Positions 8,084 to 17,422 of a stretch of 64,000 nt of DNA are shown here, in pieces. The stretch's first letter is position 1, and each line of letters begins with the position of its first letter. The notes under the pieces were generated by a model. That model ran no database searches and had not been told where the DNA came from. It worked only from the letters and a program-made list of their open reading frames with translations. The translations under genes were made by a program, and so were the position numbers. This stretch comes from CADCVW01 sp964251385 (GTDB taxonomy: Bacteria; Pseudomonadota; Alphaproteobacteria; Sphingomonadales; Sphingomonadaceae), in the NCBI GenBank assembly GCA_964251385.1, contig CAXUJK010000002.1, positions 709,832-773,831 on the forward strand, given 5' to 3'.

Positions 8084-9186
8084 CGACGGTCGCCGGGCGT
8101 TATCGCGAGCTCGTCGCCCGCGGCGAGCTGCGCGCGGACCCCGATCAGGAAGCGGCCGCGGCCGCGCTCGGTCTGCTCGAGCAAAGCCTGGAAGCGCCCG
8201 AGCCGAGCCTGTTCGCCCGCCTCCTGCGCCGCAGGCCCGCGGCACCGTGCGGCATCTATCTGTGGGGCGGCGTCGGACGCGGCAAATCGATGCTGATGGA
8301 CCTGGCGTACGACGCGATCGCGGTTCTGCCCAAGCGCCGCGTCCATTTCCATGAGTTCATGATCGAGGTGCACGCGCGCCTCCGGACTGCCCGGCAGACG
8401 GGTGACGGCGATCCCGTGCCCGCGGTGGTCGAGGCGATCGCGGCGGAAGCGCGCCTGCTGGCGTTCGACGAGATGGCGATCGACAACAGCGCGGACGCGA
8501 TGATACTGTCGCGGCTGTTCGCGCGGCTGCTGGACGCGGGCGTGACGGTGGTGACGACGTCCAACCGCCCGCCGACCGATCTCTACAAGGACGGGTTGAA
8601 CCGCGAACTGTTCCTGCCGTTCGTGGCGCTGCTGCAGTCGCGCATGACCGTGCTCGGGCTCAACGGGCCGAGTGACTATCGGCTGGAGCGATTGGCGGGC
8701 CTGCCGAGCTGGCACGTCCCCAATGGCGCGGCGGCGACCGCGGCCTTGTCCGAAACGTTCTTCAAGGCGACCGACTACCCGCCCGACGATCGCGCCAACG
8801 TGCCCGCGGAGGACCTCGACGTCGGCGGCGGGCGCACGCTGCACGTGCCCAAAAGCCTGAAGGGGGTGGCCGTCTTCTCGTTCAAGCGTCTGTGTGGCGA
8901 GGCCCGGGGCGCGGCGGATTATCTGGCGATCGCGCGCCGGTTCCACACGGTCCTGATCGTCGGCATCCCCGTGCTGACCCCGGAGAACCGCAACGAGGCC
9001 GCGCGCTTCGTGACGCTGATCGATGCGTTGTACGAACACAGGGTCAAGCTGTTCGCCGCAGCCGACGCGGAACCGGACGCGCTCTACGTCGCGGGCACGG
9101 GCGCGTTCGAGTTCGCGCGCACCGCGTCGCGGTTGATGGAGATGCGGAGCGCCGAGTATCTGGCGGCGGGGCACGGCGCGGGCTAG
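8080..9186 (+). CDS. zapE: Cell division protein ZapE (AFG1-like ATPase)
   Basis: 368 residues from a GTG overlapping the thioesterase stop (GTGA). The Walker A motif GGVGRGKSMLMDL is at about residues 63-75, Walker B is LLAFDEMAI, and the sensor-like VVTTSNRPPTDLYKDGLNR is typical of the AFG1/ZapE family. In E. coli ZapE acts at the Z-ring; mitochondrial AFG1 relatives assist respiratory complex turnover. Location just upstream of mdh-suc genes is common in alphaproteobacteria. Confidence 0.92.
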   Translation: MTTVAGRYRELVARGELRADPDQEAAAAALGLLEQSLEAPEPSLFARLLRRRPAAPCGIYLWGGVGRGKSMLMDLAYDAIAVLPKRRVHFHEFMIEVHARLRTARQTGDGDPVPAVVEAIAAEARLLAFDEMAIDNSADAMILSRLFARLLDAGVTVVTTSNRPPTDLYKDGLNRELFLPFVALLQSRMTVLGLNGPSDYRLERLAGLPSWHVPNGAAATAALSETFFKATDYPPDDRANVPAEDLDVGGGRTLHVPKSLKGVAVFSFKRLCGEARGAADYLAIARRFHTVLIVGIPVLTPENRNEAARFVTLIDALYEHRVKLFAAADAEPDALYVAGTGAFEFARTASRLMEMRSAEYLAAGHGAG

Positions 9187-9247
9187 CCGTGGGCAAACCG
9201 CGCGGCTAAGCGGATGCCTTTCCCCACCCCCGAGGATTACGTCCGAC

Positions 9248-10210
9248 ATGGCCCGCCCAAAGATCGCTCTCATCGGTTCCGGAATGATCGGCGGCACGCT
9301 CGCGCATCTCGCCGCGATGCGCGAGTTGGGCGACATCGTGCTGTTCGACATTGCGGAAGGCGTGCCGCAGGGCAAGGCGCTCGACATCGCGCAATCGGGG
9401 CCGGTCGACGGGTTCGACGCCAAGATGTCGGGGGCGACCGATTACGCCGACATCGCGGGCGCGGACGTGTGCATCGTCACCGCGGGGATCGCGCGCAAGC
9501 CCGGCATGAGCCGCGACGACCTGATCGCGACCAATCTGAAGGTCATGAAGGCGGTCGGCGAGGGCATCGCCAAGCATGCCCCGAACGCGTTCGTCATCTG
9601 CATCACCAACCCGCTCGACGCGATGGTCTGGGCACTACGGGAATTCTCGCAGCTGCCTCACCACATGGTCGTCGGCATGGCGGGCGTCCTCGACAGCGCC
9701 CGCTTCCGTCATTTTCTGGCGGACGAGTTCAAGGTCTCTGTCGAGGACGTCACCGCGTTCGTGCTCGGCGGACATGGCGACACGATGGTGCCGATCGTCG
9801 AATATTCGACCGTCGCCGGCATTCCGATCCCCGACCTCATCAAGATGGGCTGGAGCACCCAGGAGAAGATCGACGCCATCGTCACCCGCACCCGCGGCGG
9901 CGGCGGCGAGATCGTCGCGTTGCTCAAGACCGGCAGCGCCTTCTACGCCCCCGCCGCGAGCGCGATCGCGATGGCGGAGAGCTTCCTCAAGGACAAAAAA
10001 CGCGTCCTCCCCGCCGCCGCCAACCTGACCGGGCAGTACGGACAGGACGACCTCTACGTCGGCGTCCCCGTCGTGATCGGCGCGGGCGGGGTGGAGCGCA
10101 TCGTGGAGATTGAACTGAACGATGCGGCGCGCGCCAACTTCGACACATCGGTCGCGGCGGTGAAGGAATTGCTCGAAGTCTGCCGTGGGATCGATCCCAC
10201 GCTGGCTTGA
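9248..10210 (+). CDS. mdh: Malate dehydrogenase (LDH-like type)
   Basis: 320 residues. It interconverts malate and oxaloacetate with NAD in the TCA cycle. GSGMIGGTLAHLA is the Rossmann loop, NPLDAMVWA and VGMAGVLDSARF are typical of the alphaproteobacterial LDH-like MDH, and the catalytic His is in LGGHGDTMVP. Arg residues in IARKPGMSRDDL contact the dicarboxylate. It begins 61 nt after zapE and is followed by a secreted-protein gene, not by sucC. Confidence 0.96.
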   Translation: MARPKIALIGSGMIGGTLAHLAAMRELGDIVLFDIAEGVPQGKALDIAQSGPVDGFDAKMSGATDYADIAGADVCIVTAGIARKPGMSRDDLIATNLKVMKAVGEGIAKHAPNAFVICITNPLDAMVWALREFSQLPHHMVVGMAGVLDSARFRHFLADEFKVSVEDVTAFVLGGHGDTMVPIVEYSTVAGIPIPDLIKMGWSTQEKIDAIVTRTRGGGGEIVALLKTGSAFYAPAASAIAMAESFLKDKKRVLPAAANLTGQYGQDDLYVGVPVVIGAGGVERIVEIELNDAARANFDTSVAAVKELLEVCRGIDPTLA

Positions 10211-10236
10211 CCGCGACCGTTCAAGAAGGGGTAAGC

Positions 10237-10863
10237 ATGATCGTACGTCTGACCGCGATGGCGGCAGTTCTTTTGTCGGCATCCGCATCGGCGCAGAACG
10301 GAGCCGTCTGGTCCGACGGGCCCGGCCGCCTGACCACGCTGCAATTCGCCGGCGGGGAGGCAAGCCCGCCGGCCGCGGTCGATCGCGACCCGTCCGAGAT
10401 GGTCCGGCTGTTCAAGCAACTCTGCCTCGACACCGCGAACGATCCGGCTGCCATCGCGGCATCGGCGGCTAGGGTCGTGCCCCCGCTGACCGCCAACCCG
10501 TACACCATACCCGCGACGAAGAAGTCGGGACCGATCGAACTCGGCATCTGGCAGGGGAATGGGCTGGTCGTCTCCCGGACCGGAGGCTTTTTCGCGGCAC
10601 CCTCGGCGCAGTGCAACATGACGTTCTACGTGAACACGCTGCCGGATTTGCCGACCACGATCGCTGCCCTGAACGCGAGCTTGGGATCGCCGACGAACGC
10701 CGCGGACGCGGTCAAGAAGAACGGCAAGCCCAACAAGACCTACCGCGCAAACTGGGTGGCCGCCAACGGCTACCTCGTCGACGCGCAGATCATCCGTGGC
10801 AGCCAGTTCATGACCGGCAACCGGGTGCAACTTATTTCCAGATCGAAAGGGAAGACGCGCTGA
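10237..10863 (+). CDS. Secreted protein of unknown function between mdh and sucD
   Basis: 208 residues. A signal peptide is clear (MIVRLTAMAAVLLSASASAQN, cleavage after about residue 20). An AAGAAGGGG ribosome binding site supports the ATG at 10237; the frame also opens at 10207. There are two Cys in the mature part (LFKQLCLDTAND and APSAQCNMTF) that could form one disulfide. I recognise no family. Its stop overlaps the sucD start (TGATG), so it is co-translated with a TCA-cycle enzyme although it is exported. Confidence 0.75.
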   Translation: MIVRLTAMAAVLLSASASAQNGAVWSDGPGRLTTLQFAGGEASPPAAVDRDPSEMVRLFKQLCLDTANDPAAIAASAARVVPPLTANPYTIPATKKSGPIELGIWQGNGLVVSRTGGFFAAPSAQCNMTFYVNTLPDLPTTIAALNASLGSPTNAADAVKKNGKPNKTYRANWVAANGYLVDAQIIRGSQFMTGNRVQLISRSKGKTR

Positions 10864-11747
10864 TGTCCATCCTCGTCAACGCGAACACGCGTGTCATCAC
10901 CCAGGGCATGACCGGGGAGACCGGCACGTTCCACACGCAGCAGGCGCTCGCTTACGGCACCAAGATGGTCGGAGGTGTCACGCCGGGCAAAGGCGGGACG
11001 ACGCACATCGACCTGCCCGTGTTCGACACCGTGGCCGAGGCGGTCGCCAAGACGGGGGCGGATGCCTCCGTCGTGTACGTGCCGCCGCCGTTCGCCGCGG
11101 ACTCGATCCTTGAGGCGATCGACGCGGGCGTGCCGCTGATCGTGTGCATTACCGAAGGCATCCCGGTGCTGGACATGGTCAAGGTCAAGCGCGCTCTTTC
11201 CGGCTCCAAGTCGCGGCTGATTGGGCCGAACTGCCCGGGTGTGCTCACCCCGGGCGAATGCAAGATCGGCATCATGCCGGGCTCGATTTTCTCCAAAGGC
11301 AGCGTCGGCGTCGTGTCGCGGTCGGGGACGCTGACCTACGAAGCGGTGCATCAGACGACGATGGCGGGGCTCGGTCAGACGACCGCGGTCGGGATCGGCG
11401 GCGATCCGGTCAACGGGACCAACTTCGTCGACGTGCTCGAACTGTTCCTGGCGGACGAGGCGACGCAGTCGATCATCATGATCGGCGAGATCGGCGGATC
11501 GGCGGAAGAGGACGGCGCGCAGTTCCTAGCGGACGAAGCCAAACGCGGGCGCAGCAAACCGGTCGTCGGCTTCATCGCGGGCCTCACCGCGCCTCCGGGC
11601 CGTCGCATGGGCCATGCTGGCGCGATCGTGTCGGGCGGCAAGGGCGGCGCGCCCGAGAAGATCGCGGCTATGGAGGCGGCAGGCGTGACGATCAGCCAAA
11701 GCCCGGCGGAGTTGGGAACGACCTTGGCGGCTCTGCTCAAGGGCTGA
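10863..11747 (+). CDS. sucD: Succinate-CoA ligase subunit alpha
   Basis: 294 residues, full length. Together with SucC it makes ATP or GTP from succinyl-CoA. The N-terminal CoA-binding part (MSILVNANTRVITQGMTG), the loop GGVTPGKGGTTHIDLPVF and the phospho-His region RRMGHAGAIVSGGKGG are intact. The ATG at 10863 shares one base with the previous stop. sucC, its usual immediate upstream partner, is absent from this window. Confidence 0.97.
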   Translation: MSILVNANTRVITQGMTGETGTFHTQQALAYGTKMVGGVTPGKGGTTHIDLPVFDTVAEAVAKTGADASVVYVPPPFAADSILEAIDAGVPLIVCITEGIPVLDMVKVKRALSGSKSRLIGPNCPGVLTPGECKIGIMPGSIFSKGSVGVVSRSGTLTYEAVHQTTMAGLGQTTAVGIGGDPVNGTNFVDVLELFLADEATQSIIMIGEIGGSAEEDGAQFLADEAKRGRSKPVVGFIAGLTAPPGRRMGHAGAIVSGGKGGAPEKIAAMEAAGVTISQSPAELGTTLAALLKG

Positions 11748-11804
11748 CGCGCGCGCGTCAAACCTTTAGGGTCCTTGTCGACGCAGGCGTAGAGTAGCAC
11801 GACC

Positions 11805-14663
11805 ATGGACATCTTCGGCGACACCGAACACCAAGCCGGCCCGAGCTGGGCGCGCGACAACTGGCCGTTGTCGGAACTCGACGCGATCAACGTCGGGCTC
11901 GATCCGACGCAGCAGGAATTGGCCAAGCTCCCGGAGAAGTCTGTCCTGAGCGTAGCCGAAGGGGCCAAGGCGGTCGCCACGGCTACGGGCGCGAGCAAGT
12001 CCGAAGTCGAACAGGCCGCGTCCGACTCCATCCGCGCAATGATGCTCATCCGCACGTACCGCGTGCGCGGGCACCTCGCGGCCGATCTCGACCCTCTCGG
12101 CCTCATGCAACGCCAGTTGCCCGCCGACCTGACATCCGAATATCACGGCTTCGAAGGCGAGGCCTGCGACCGCAAGGTCTTTCTGGGCGGCGCGCTCGGC
12201 TTCCAGACCGCGACCGTCAACGAACTCGTCGCGACGCTGCGTGCCAACTATTGCGGGCAGGTCGGCCTCGAATACATGCACATCAACGACATCGAGGAGC
12301 GTCGTTTCCTCCAGGACCGCATGGAAGGGGTGGACAAGGGACCCGCCTTCACCCCCGAGGGCAAGCAGGCGATCCTGGCCAAGGTGATCGAAGGCGAGCA
12401 GTGGGAGAAATTCCTCGCGCGCAAATATGTCGGGACCAAGCGCTTCGGCCTCGACGGCGGCGAATCAATGATTCCGGCATTGGAAGCCGTCATCAAATAT
12501 GGCGGCCAGTACGGGGTGGAAGAGATCGTCTTCGGCATGGCCCACCGTGGCCGCCTCAACGTCCTGGCAAATGTCATGGGCAAGCCCTACCGCGCGATCT
12601 TCAACGAGTTCGCGGGCGGCGCGACCAACCCGGCGGACGTCGGCGGGTCGGGCGACGTCAAGTACCATCTGGGCACTTCGACCGACCGCGAGTTCGAGGG
12701 GGTCAAGGTCCACATGTCCCTCGTCCCTAACCCGAGCCATCTGGAGGCCGCGGACCCGGTCGTCATCGGCAAGGTCCGAGCAATCCAGACGATCAAGGGC
12801 GACCGCGAACACAAGCAGGTCCTCCCCGTCATCCTCCACGGTGACGCCGCGATGGCAGGGCAGGGGGTTGTCTGGGAATGTTTCGGCTTCTCGGGCGTCA
12901 AGGGCTACAACACGGGCGGTACGATCCACTTCGTCATCAACAACCAGGTCGGGTTCACGACCTCGCCCCAGTTTGCGCGGTCTTCGCCATACCCATCGGA
13001 CGTCGCCAAAGGCGTCCAAGCTCCGATCCTGCATGTCAACGGGGACCATCCCGAGGCCGTGACCTTCGCGTGCAAGCTGGCGATCGACTACCGCCAGCGC
13101 TTCGGCCGCGACATCGTCATCGACATGTGGTGCTACCGCAGGTTCGGCCACAACGAGGGCGACGAGCCAAGCTTCACGCAACCAGTTATGTACGCCGAGA
13201 TCCGCCAGCATCCGCCTGTGTCCGAACAGTACGGCGCGCGGCTGATCAAGGAAGGCGTCGTCGACCAGGCCTGGATCGACGCAAAGGTCGCGAGCTTCAC
13301 CGCGCTTCTCGAGGACGAATTCACCGCCGGCGCCAACTATCTGCCCAACAAGGCGGATTGGTTCGAAGGCCGCTGGGCCGGACTTAACAGGCCGCTGGAG
13401 CCCGACACGGCCAGGCGCAACATCGACACGGGCGTTTCCGAGGAGGATTTCAAAGCGTTAGGGGCGACGCTTACGACCGTCCCGGAGGGTTTGGGCATCC
13501 ACAAGACGCTCGCCCGCATCATCGAAGCCAAGCGCGCCATGTTCGACACCGGCGAGGGTTTCGACTGGGCGACCGCCGAAGCGCTCGCGTTCGGGACGAT
13601 CATGCAGACGGGCTACAACGTCCGCCTGTCCGGCCAGGACTCGGGCCGTGGCACGTTCAGCCAGCGCCACTCCGTTTGGCTCGATCAGCTGTCGGGCACA
13701 CGTTTCGTGCCTTTGCAACAGGTTGAAGGCGGACGCTTCGAAGTCCTCGACAGCCCGCTGTCCGAATTCGGCGTACTCGGCTTCGAATACGGTTACGCGA
13801 TCGCCGATCCCAAGACCCTCGTCCTATGGGAAGCGCAGTTCGGCGATTTCGCGAACGGTGCCCAAGTCATGATCGACCAGTTCATCGCCGCGGGCGAGGC
13901 GAAATGGTTGCGCGCCAATGGCTTGGTTATGCTTCTTCCGCACGGGTACGAAGGGCAGGGACCGGAACACAGTTCCGCCCGGCTCGAACGCTACCTTCAG
14001 CTTTGCGCGGAGGACAATCTGCAAGTCGCCAACTGCACCACCCCCGCGAATTATTTCCACATCCTGCGTCGTCAGATGATGCGCCCATTCCGCAAGCCTC
14101 TCGTCATGATGACGCCTAAGTCGCTGCTGCGGCACAAGGCGGCGGTGTCGCCGATGCGCGACTTTCTGGGCGACAGCCACTTCAAGCGCATCCTGTCCGA
14201 TCCGACGCCGCCCGCGGATGCAGACATCAGGCGGTTGGTCTTGTGCTCGGGCAAGCTCGCCTACGACCTCATCGAAGCCAGGGACAAAGGAGAGGACAAG
14301 GATGTCTCCATCCTGCGCCTGGAGCAGCTTTATCCGTTCCCCACCGAGCCCCTGATCAAGCGATTGTCTGCAATGACAAATCTGGAAAAGGTCGTCTGGG
14401 CGCAGGAGGAACCGCGCAACAACGGAGCCTGGTCCTTCGTCGATCCGTTCATCGAGGAAGCACTGGGCAAGGCAGGCGTGAAGCCGCAGCGCGCGAGCTA
14501 CACGGGGCGATCGGCGTCCGCATCGCCCGCCACCGGACTTGCCAAGCGCCACGCGACGGAACAAGCCGCTCTGATCGCGGCGGCGCTCGGGCAGGACAGT
14601 GTGGCCGACGCGGTCGCGCCCGCGATCAAGACGGTCAAGTCCGCAGGCTCCGCCGCAAGCTAG
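11805..14663 (+). CDS. sucA: 2-oxoglutarate dehydrogenase E1 component
   Basis: 952 residues, full length. It decarboxylates 2-oxoglutarate with thiamine diphosphate and transfers succinyl to the E2 lipoyl group. The ThDP region HGDAAMAGQGVVWE...INNQVGFTT, the motif GMAHRGRLNVLANVMGK, and the C-terminal HGYEGQGPEHSSARLERYLQ are conserved. Residues about 47-54 (SVLSVAEG) are encoded by a half-copy of a dispersed repeat, in a poorly conserved N-terminal linker. sucB follows 9 nt later. Confidence 0.97.
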   Translation: MDIFGDTEHQAGPSWARDNWPLSELDAINVGLDPTQQELAKLPEKSVLSVAEGAKAVATATGASKSEVEQAASDSIRAMMLIRTYRVRGHLAADLDPLGLMQRQLPADLTSEYHGFEGEACDRKVFLGGALGFQTATVNELVATLRANYCGQVGLEYMHINDIEERRFLQDRMEGVDKGPAFTPEGKQAILAKVIEGEQWEKFLARKYVGTKRFGLDGGESMIPALEAVIKYGGQYGVEEIVFGMAHRGRLNVLANVMGKPYRAIFNEFAGGATNPADVGGSGDVKYHLGTSTDREFEGVKVHMSLVPNPSHLEAADPVVIGKVRAIQTIKGDREHKQVLPVILHGDAAMAGQGVVWECFGFSGVKGYNTGGTIHFVINNQVGFTTSPQFARSSPYPSDVAKGVQAPILHVNGDHPEAVTFACKLAIDYRQRFGRDIVIDMWCYRRFGHNEGDEPSFTQPVMYAEIRQHPPVSEQYGARLIKEGVVDQAWIDAKVASFTALLEDEFTAGANYLPNKADWFEGRWAGLNRPLEPDTARRNIDTGVSEEDFKALGATLTTVPEGLGIHKTLARIIEAKRAMFDTGEGFDWATAEALAFGTIMQTGYNVRLSGQDSGRGTFSQRHSVWLDQLSGTRFVPLQQVEGGRFEVLDSPLSEFGVLGFEYGYAIADPKTLVLWEAQFGDFANGAQVMIDQFIAAGEAKWLRANGLVMLLPHGYEGQGPEHSSARLERYLQLCAEDNLQVANCTTPANYFHILRRQMMRPFRKPLVMMTPKSLLRHKAAVSPMRDFLGDSHFKRILSDPTPPADADIRRLVLCSGKLAYDLIEARDKGEDKDVSILRLEQLYPFPTEPLIKRLSAMTNLEKVVWAQEEPRNNGAWSFVDPFIEEALGKAGVKPQRASYTGRSASASPATGLAKRHATEQAALIAAALGQDSVADAVAPAIKTVKSAGSAAS
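11943..11964 (+). repeat. Half-unit of dispersed palindromic repeat inside sucA
   Basis: The 22 bases read GTCCTGAGCG then TAGCCGAAGGGG, close to the CCTGAGC..GTCGAAGG half-unit seen at 28009-28090 and 53236-53321. The frame reads through it without interruption. One short match alone could be chance; the in-frame position in a variable linker supports a real copy. Confidence 0.4.
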
Positions 14664-14672
14664 GATCAGAAT

Positions 14673-15989
14673 ATGGGCATCGAAGTCAAAGTTCCGACGC
14701 TGGGCGAGTCCATTACCGAGGCGACGCTCGGCGCGTGGCTCAAGCAGCCGGGCGACGCGGTCGCAGCCGACGAGCCGATCGCCAGCCTAGAGACGGACAA
14801 GGTCGCGGTGGAAGTGCCGGCACCCGCCGCCGGCACGATGGGCGCGCACGTGGTCGCGGCGGGCGACACGGTGGCGGTCGGCGCGCTGATCGCCAGCATT
14901 GAGAGCGGCGGCGGCGTTTCCGCTCCGAAAGCCGACGCGCCAACGCAAGCCGTGCCCGCAACCGCGCCGCATGCCGAGACCAACACGACGGGGCATGGAG
15001 GCGTCGCGTTGAAAGGCAGCGACGAACATCAGGCCGGGCAGGAAAGCGCCGGCGGCACCGCACCTGCGAACGCCATGTCGGAGGACGACCTTGCCGGCCT
15101 CGGCATCCCCCCGTCCGTCCGCCGCATGGCGCTCGAACGCGGGCTCGACCCGTCCAAGATCAGGGGCAGCGGCACCGACGGTCAACTGACCAAGGGCGAC
15201 GTCCTCAACGCGGCGAGCGGCATCGTGGCGCAGCCTTCACAACCTGCTCCCGCCGCTTCTTCCGCCCCCGGTCCGCAGCCTGCGGCAAGCCGAAATGAAG
15301 AGCGCGTCAAGATGACGCGGCTGCGCCAGACGATCGCCAAGCGCCTGAAGGAAGCGCAGAACACGGCGGCGATGCTGACGACGTTCAACGACGTCGACAT
15401 GACCGCCGTCATCGACGCCCGCGCACGCTACAAGGACCTGTTCGAGAAGAAGCACGGCATCCGGCTTGGCTTCATGGGCTTCTTCGTCAAAGCCGCGGTG
15501 CTCGCGCTAAAGGACATCCCGTCCGCCAACGCGTCGATCGAAGGCGAGGAGATCGTCTACCACGACTATGCCGACATCTCCGTCGCGGTGTCCGCGCCGG
15601 GTGGGCTCGTGGTTCCAGTGATCCGCGACGCCGACAAGCTGACGTTCGCGCAGATCGAAAAGACCATCGCCGACTTCGGCAAGCGCGCCAAGGCGGGTAC
15701 GCTGACGATGGACGACATGAAGGGCGGTACGTTCACGATCACCAACGGCGGCGTATTCGGGTCGTTGATGAGCACCCCGATCATCAACCCGCCCCAGTCC
15801 GCCGTGCTCGGCATGCACCGGATCGAGGATCGACCGGTGGTCAAGGACGGCCAGGTCGTCGCCCGCCCGATGATGTATCTGGCTTTGTCTTACGACCACC
15901 GCCTGATCGACGGGCGCGAGGCGGTCACCTTCCTCGTCCGCATGAAGGAAGCGATAGAGGACCCGACGCGGTTGCTCATCGACCTGTAA
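14673..15989 (+). CDS. sucB: Dihydrolipoamide succinyltransferase (2-oxoglutarate dehydrogenase E2)
   Basis: 438 residues. An N-terminal lipoyl domain has the target Lys in LETDKVAVEV, an Ala/Pro-rich linker follows, and the peripheral-subunit-binding domain is at about residues 148-185 (PPSVRRMALERGLDPSKIRG). The catalytic domain ends in LSYDHRLIDGREAV with the active His and Asp. It lies between sucA and the complex's own E3 gene. Confidence 0.97.
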   Translation: MGIEVKVPTLGESITEATLGAWLKQPGDAVAADEPIASLETDKVAVEVPAPAAGTMGAHVVAAGDTVAVGALIASIESGGGVSAPKADAPTQAVPATAPHAETNTTGHGGVALKGSDEHQAGQESAGGTAPANAMSEDDLAGLGIPPSVRRMALERGLDPSKIRGSGTDGQLTKGDVLNAASGIVAQPSQPAPAASSAPGPQPAASRNEERVKMTRLRQTIAKRLKEAQNTAAMLTTFNDVDMTAVIDARARYKDLFEKKHGIRLGFMGFFVKAAVLALKDIPSANASIEGEEIVYHDYADISVAVSAPGGLVVPVIRDADKLTFAQIEKTIADFGKRAKAGTLTMDDMKGGTFTITNGGVFGSLMSTPIINPPQSAVLGMHRIEDRPVVKDGQVVARPMMYLALSYDHRLIDGREAVTFLVRMKEAIEDPTRLLIDL

Positions 15990-16027
15990 ACGCCCACTTG
16001 CATCCGTGAAGAATCGTGGAGCGATAA

Positions 16028-17422
16028 GTGGCTGATTACGACTACGACGTCCTCGTCATCGGCGCGGGACCCGGCGGCTACGTCGCCGCGATCCGCGCGG
16101 CGCAACTAGGGCTGAAGACCGCGTGTGCCGAAAGCCGCGAGACGCTTGGGGGAACATGCCTCAACGTCGGGTGCATTCCGTCCAAGGCGCTTTTGCACGC
16201 GTCCGAGCTGTTCGCGGAAGCCTCGTCAGGGTCGTTGGCGAAGTTCGGCGTGAAGATGACCGGCGTCGAGCTCGACCTGACGCAGATGCATGCCGAAAAG
16301 GCCAAGGCGGTCGGCGAGCTGACGGGCGGCATCGCGTTCCTGTTCAAGAAGAACAAGGTCGAGTGGCTCAAGGGTCGCGCGACGTTCACGGGTAAGGACA
16401 CGGTAGAGGTCGCGGGCAAGTCGGTGCGCGCCAGGAACATCGTCATCGCCACCGGATCGTCGGTCACCACCCTGACCGGAATAGACATCGATCAGGAAGT
16501 CATCGTCGACTCCACGGGCGCGCTCGCGCTGCCCAAGGTACCCGAACATTTCGTCGTGATCGGCGGCGGCGTGATCGGGCTCGAACTCGGGTCCGTATGG
16601 AAGCGGCTTGGCGCACGCGTCACCGTGATCGAGTTTCTCGACGAAGTGCTCCCCGGCCTCGATGGCGAGGTCCGCAAGGAGGCGCGCAAGATCTTCGCCA
16701 AGCAGGGTTTCCAGTTCAAGCTCGGCACCAAGGTTACGGGCGTGCAGCGCAACGGCGCGACAGCGACGATCACCGTCGAACCCGCCGCAGGAGGCGCACC
16801 GGAGACGATGGAAGCGGACGCGGTGCTCGTCGCGATCGGGCGCAAGCCCAACGTCGACGGACTCGGCCTCGAAGCCGCGGGCCTCACGCTAAACAAGCGC
16901 AACCAGATCGAGGTCGACCACGACTTCGCGACCGCCGTTCCCGGCATCTGGGCGATCGGCGACGTCATCCCCGGCCTCATGCTCGCGCACAAGGCGGAGG
17001 ACGAAGGCATCGCGGTCGCCGAAAACATCGCCGGGCAGACGGGCATCGTCAACCACGCGGTCATCCCGTCCGTCGTCTACACCAACCCGGAAATCGCCGC
17101 CGTCGGCATGACCGAAGAGGAAGCGAAGGCCAGAGGCGAGATCAAGGTCGGCAAGTTCCCCTTTGCCGCCAACAGCCGCGCGAAAACCAACCGCGACACG
17201 GACGGGTTCGTCAAGATCGTCGCGGACGCCAAGACCGACCGCGTGCTCGGCGTCCACATCATCTCGTCATTGGCGGGCGACATGATCGCGCAGGCGTGCC
17301 AGGCGATGGAGTTCGGCGCGACATCGGAAGACATCGCCTACACCTGCCACGCGCACCCGACGCACGCCGAGGCGATCAAGGAAGCCGCGATGGCGGTCAC
17401 GGGCAAGCCGATCCACATCTAG
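16028..17422 (+). CDS. lpdA: Dihydrolipoyl dehydrogenase (E3, 2-oxoglutarate dehydrogenase linked)
   Basis: 464 residues from a GTG with GGAG upstream. FAD motif VIGAGPGGYVAAIRAA, redox disulfide GGTCLNVGCIPSK, NAD motif VIGGGVIGLELGSVW, and the C-terminal HAHPTHAEA with the catalytic His-Glu pair. It reoxidises dihydrolipoamide on E2. A second, different lpdA is at 54878-56278 beside pdhC, so each complex seems to have its own E3. Confidence 0.96.
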   Translation: MADYDYDVLVIGAGPGGYVAAIRAAQLGLKTACAESRETLGGTCLNVGCIPSKALLHASELFAEASSGSLAKFGVKMTGVELDLTQMHAEKAKAVGELTGGIAFLFKKNKVEWLKGRATFTGKDTVEVAGKSVRARNIVIATGSSVTTLTGIDIDQEVIVDSTGALALPKVPEHFVVIGGGVIGLELGSVWKRLGARVTVIEFLDEVLPGLDGEVRKEARKIFAKQGFQFKLGTKVTGVQRNGATATITVEPAAGGAPETMEADAVLVAIGRKPNVDGLGLEAAGLTLNKRNQIEVDHDFATAVPGIWAIGDVIPGLMLAHKAEDEGIAVAENIAGQTGIVNHAVIPSVVYTNPEIAAVGMTEEEAKARGEIKVGKFPFAANSRAKTNRDTDGFVKIVADAKTDRVLGVHIISSLAGDMIAQACQAMEFGATSEDIAYTCHAHPTHAEAIKEAAMAVTGKPIHI

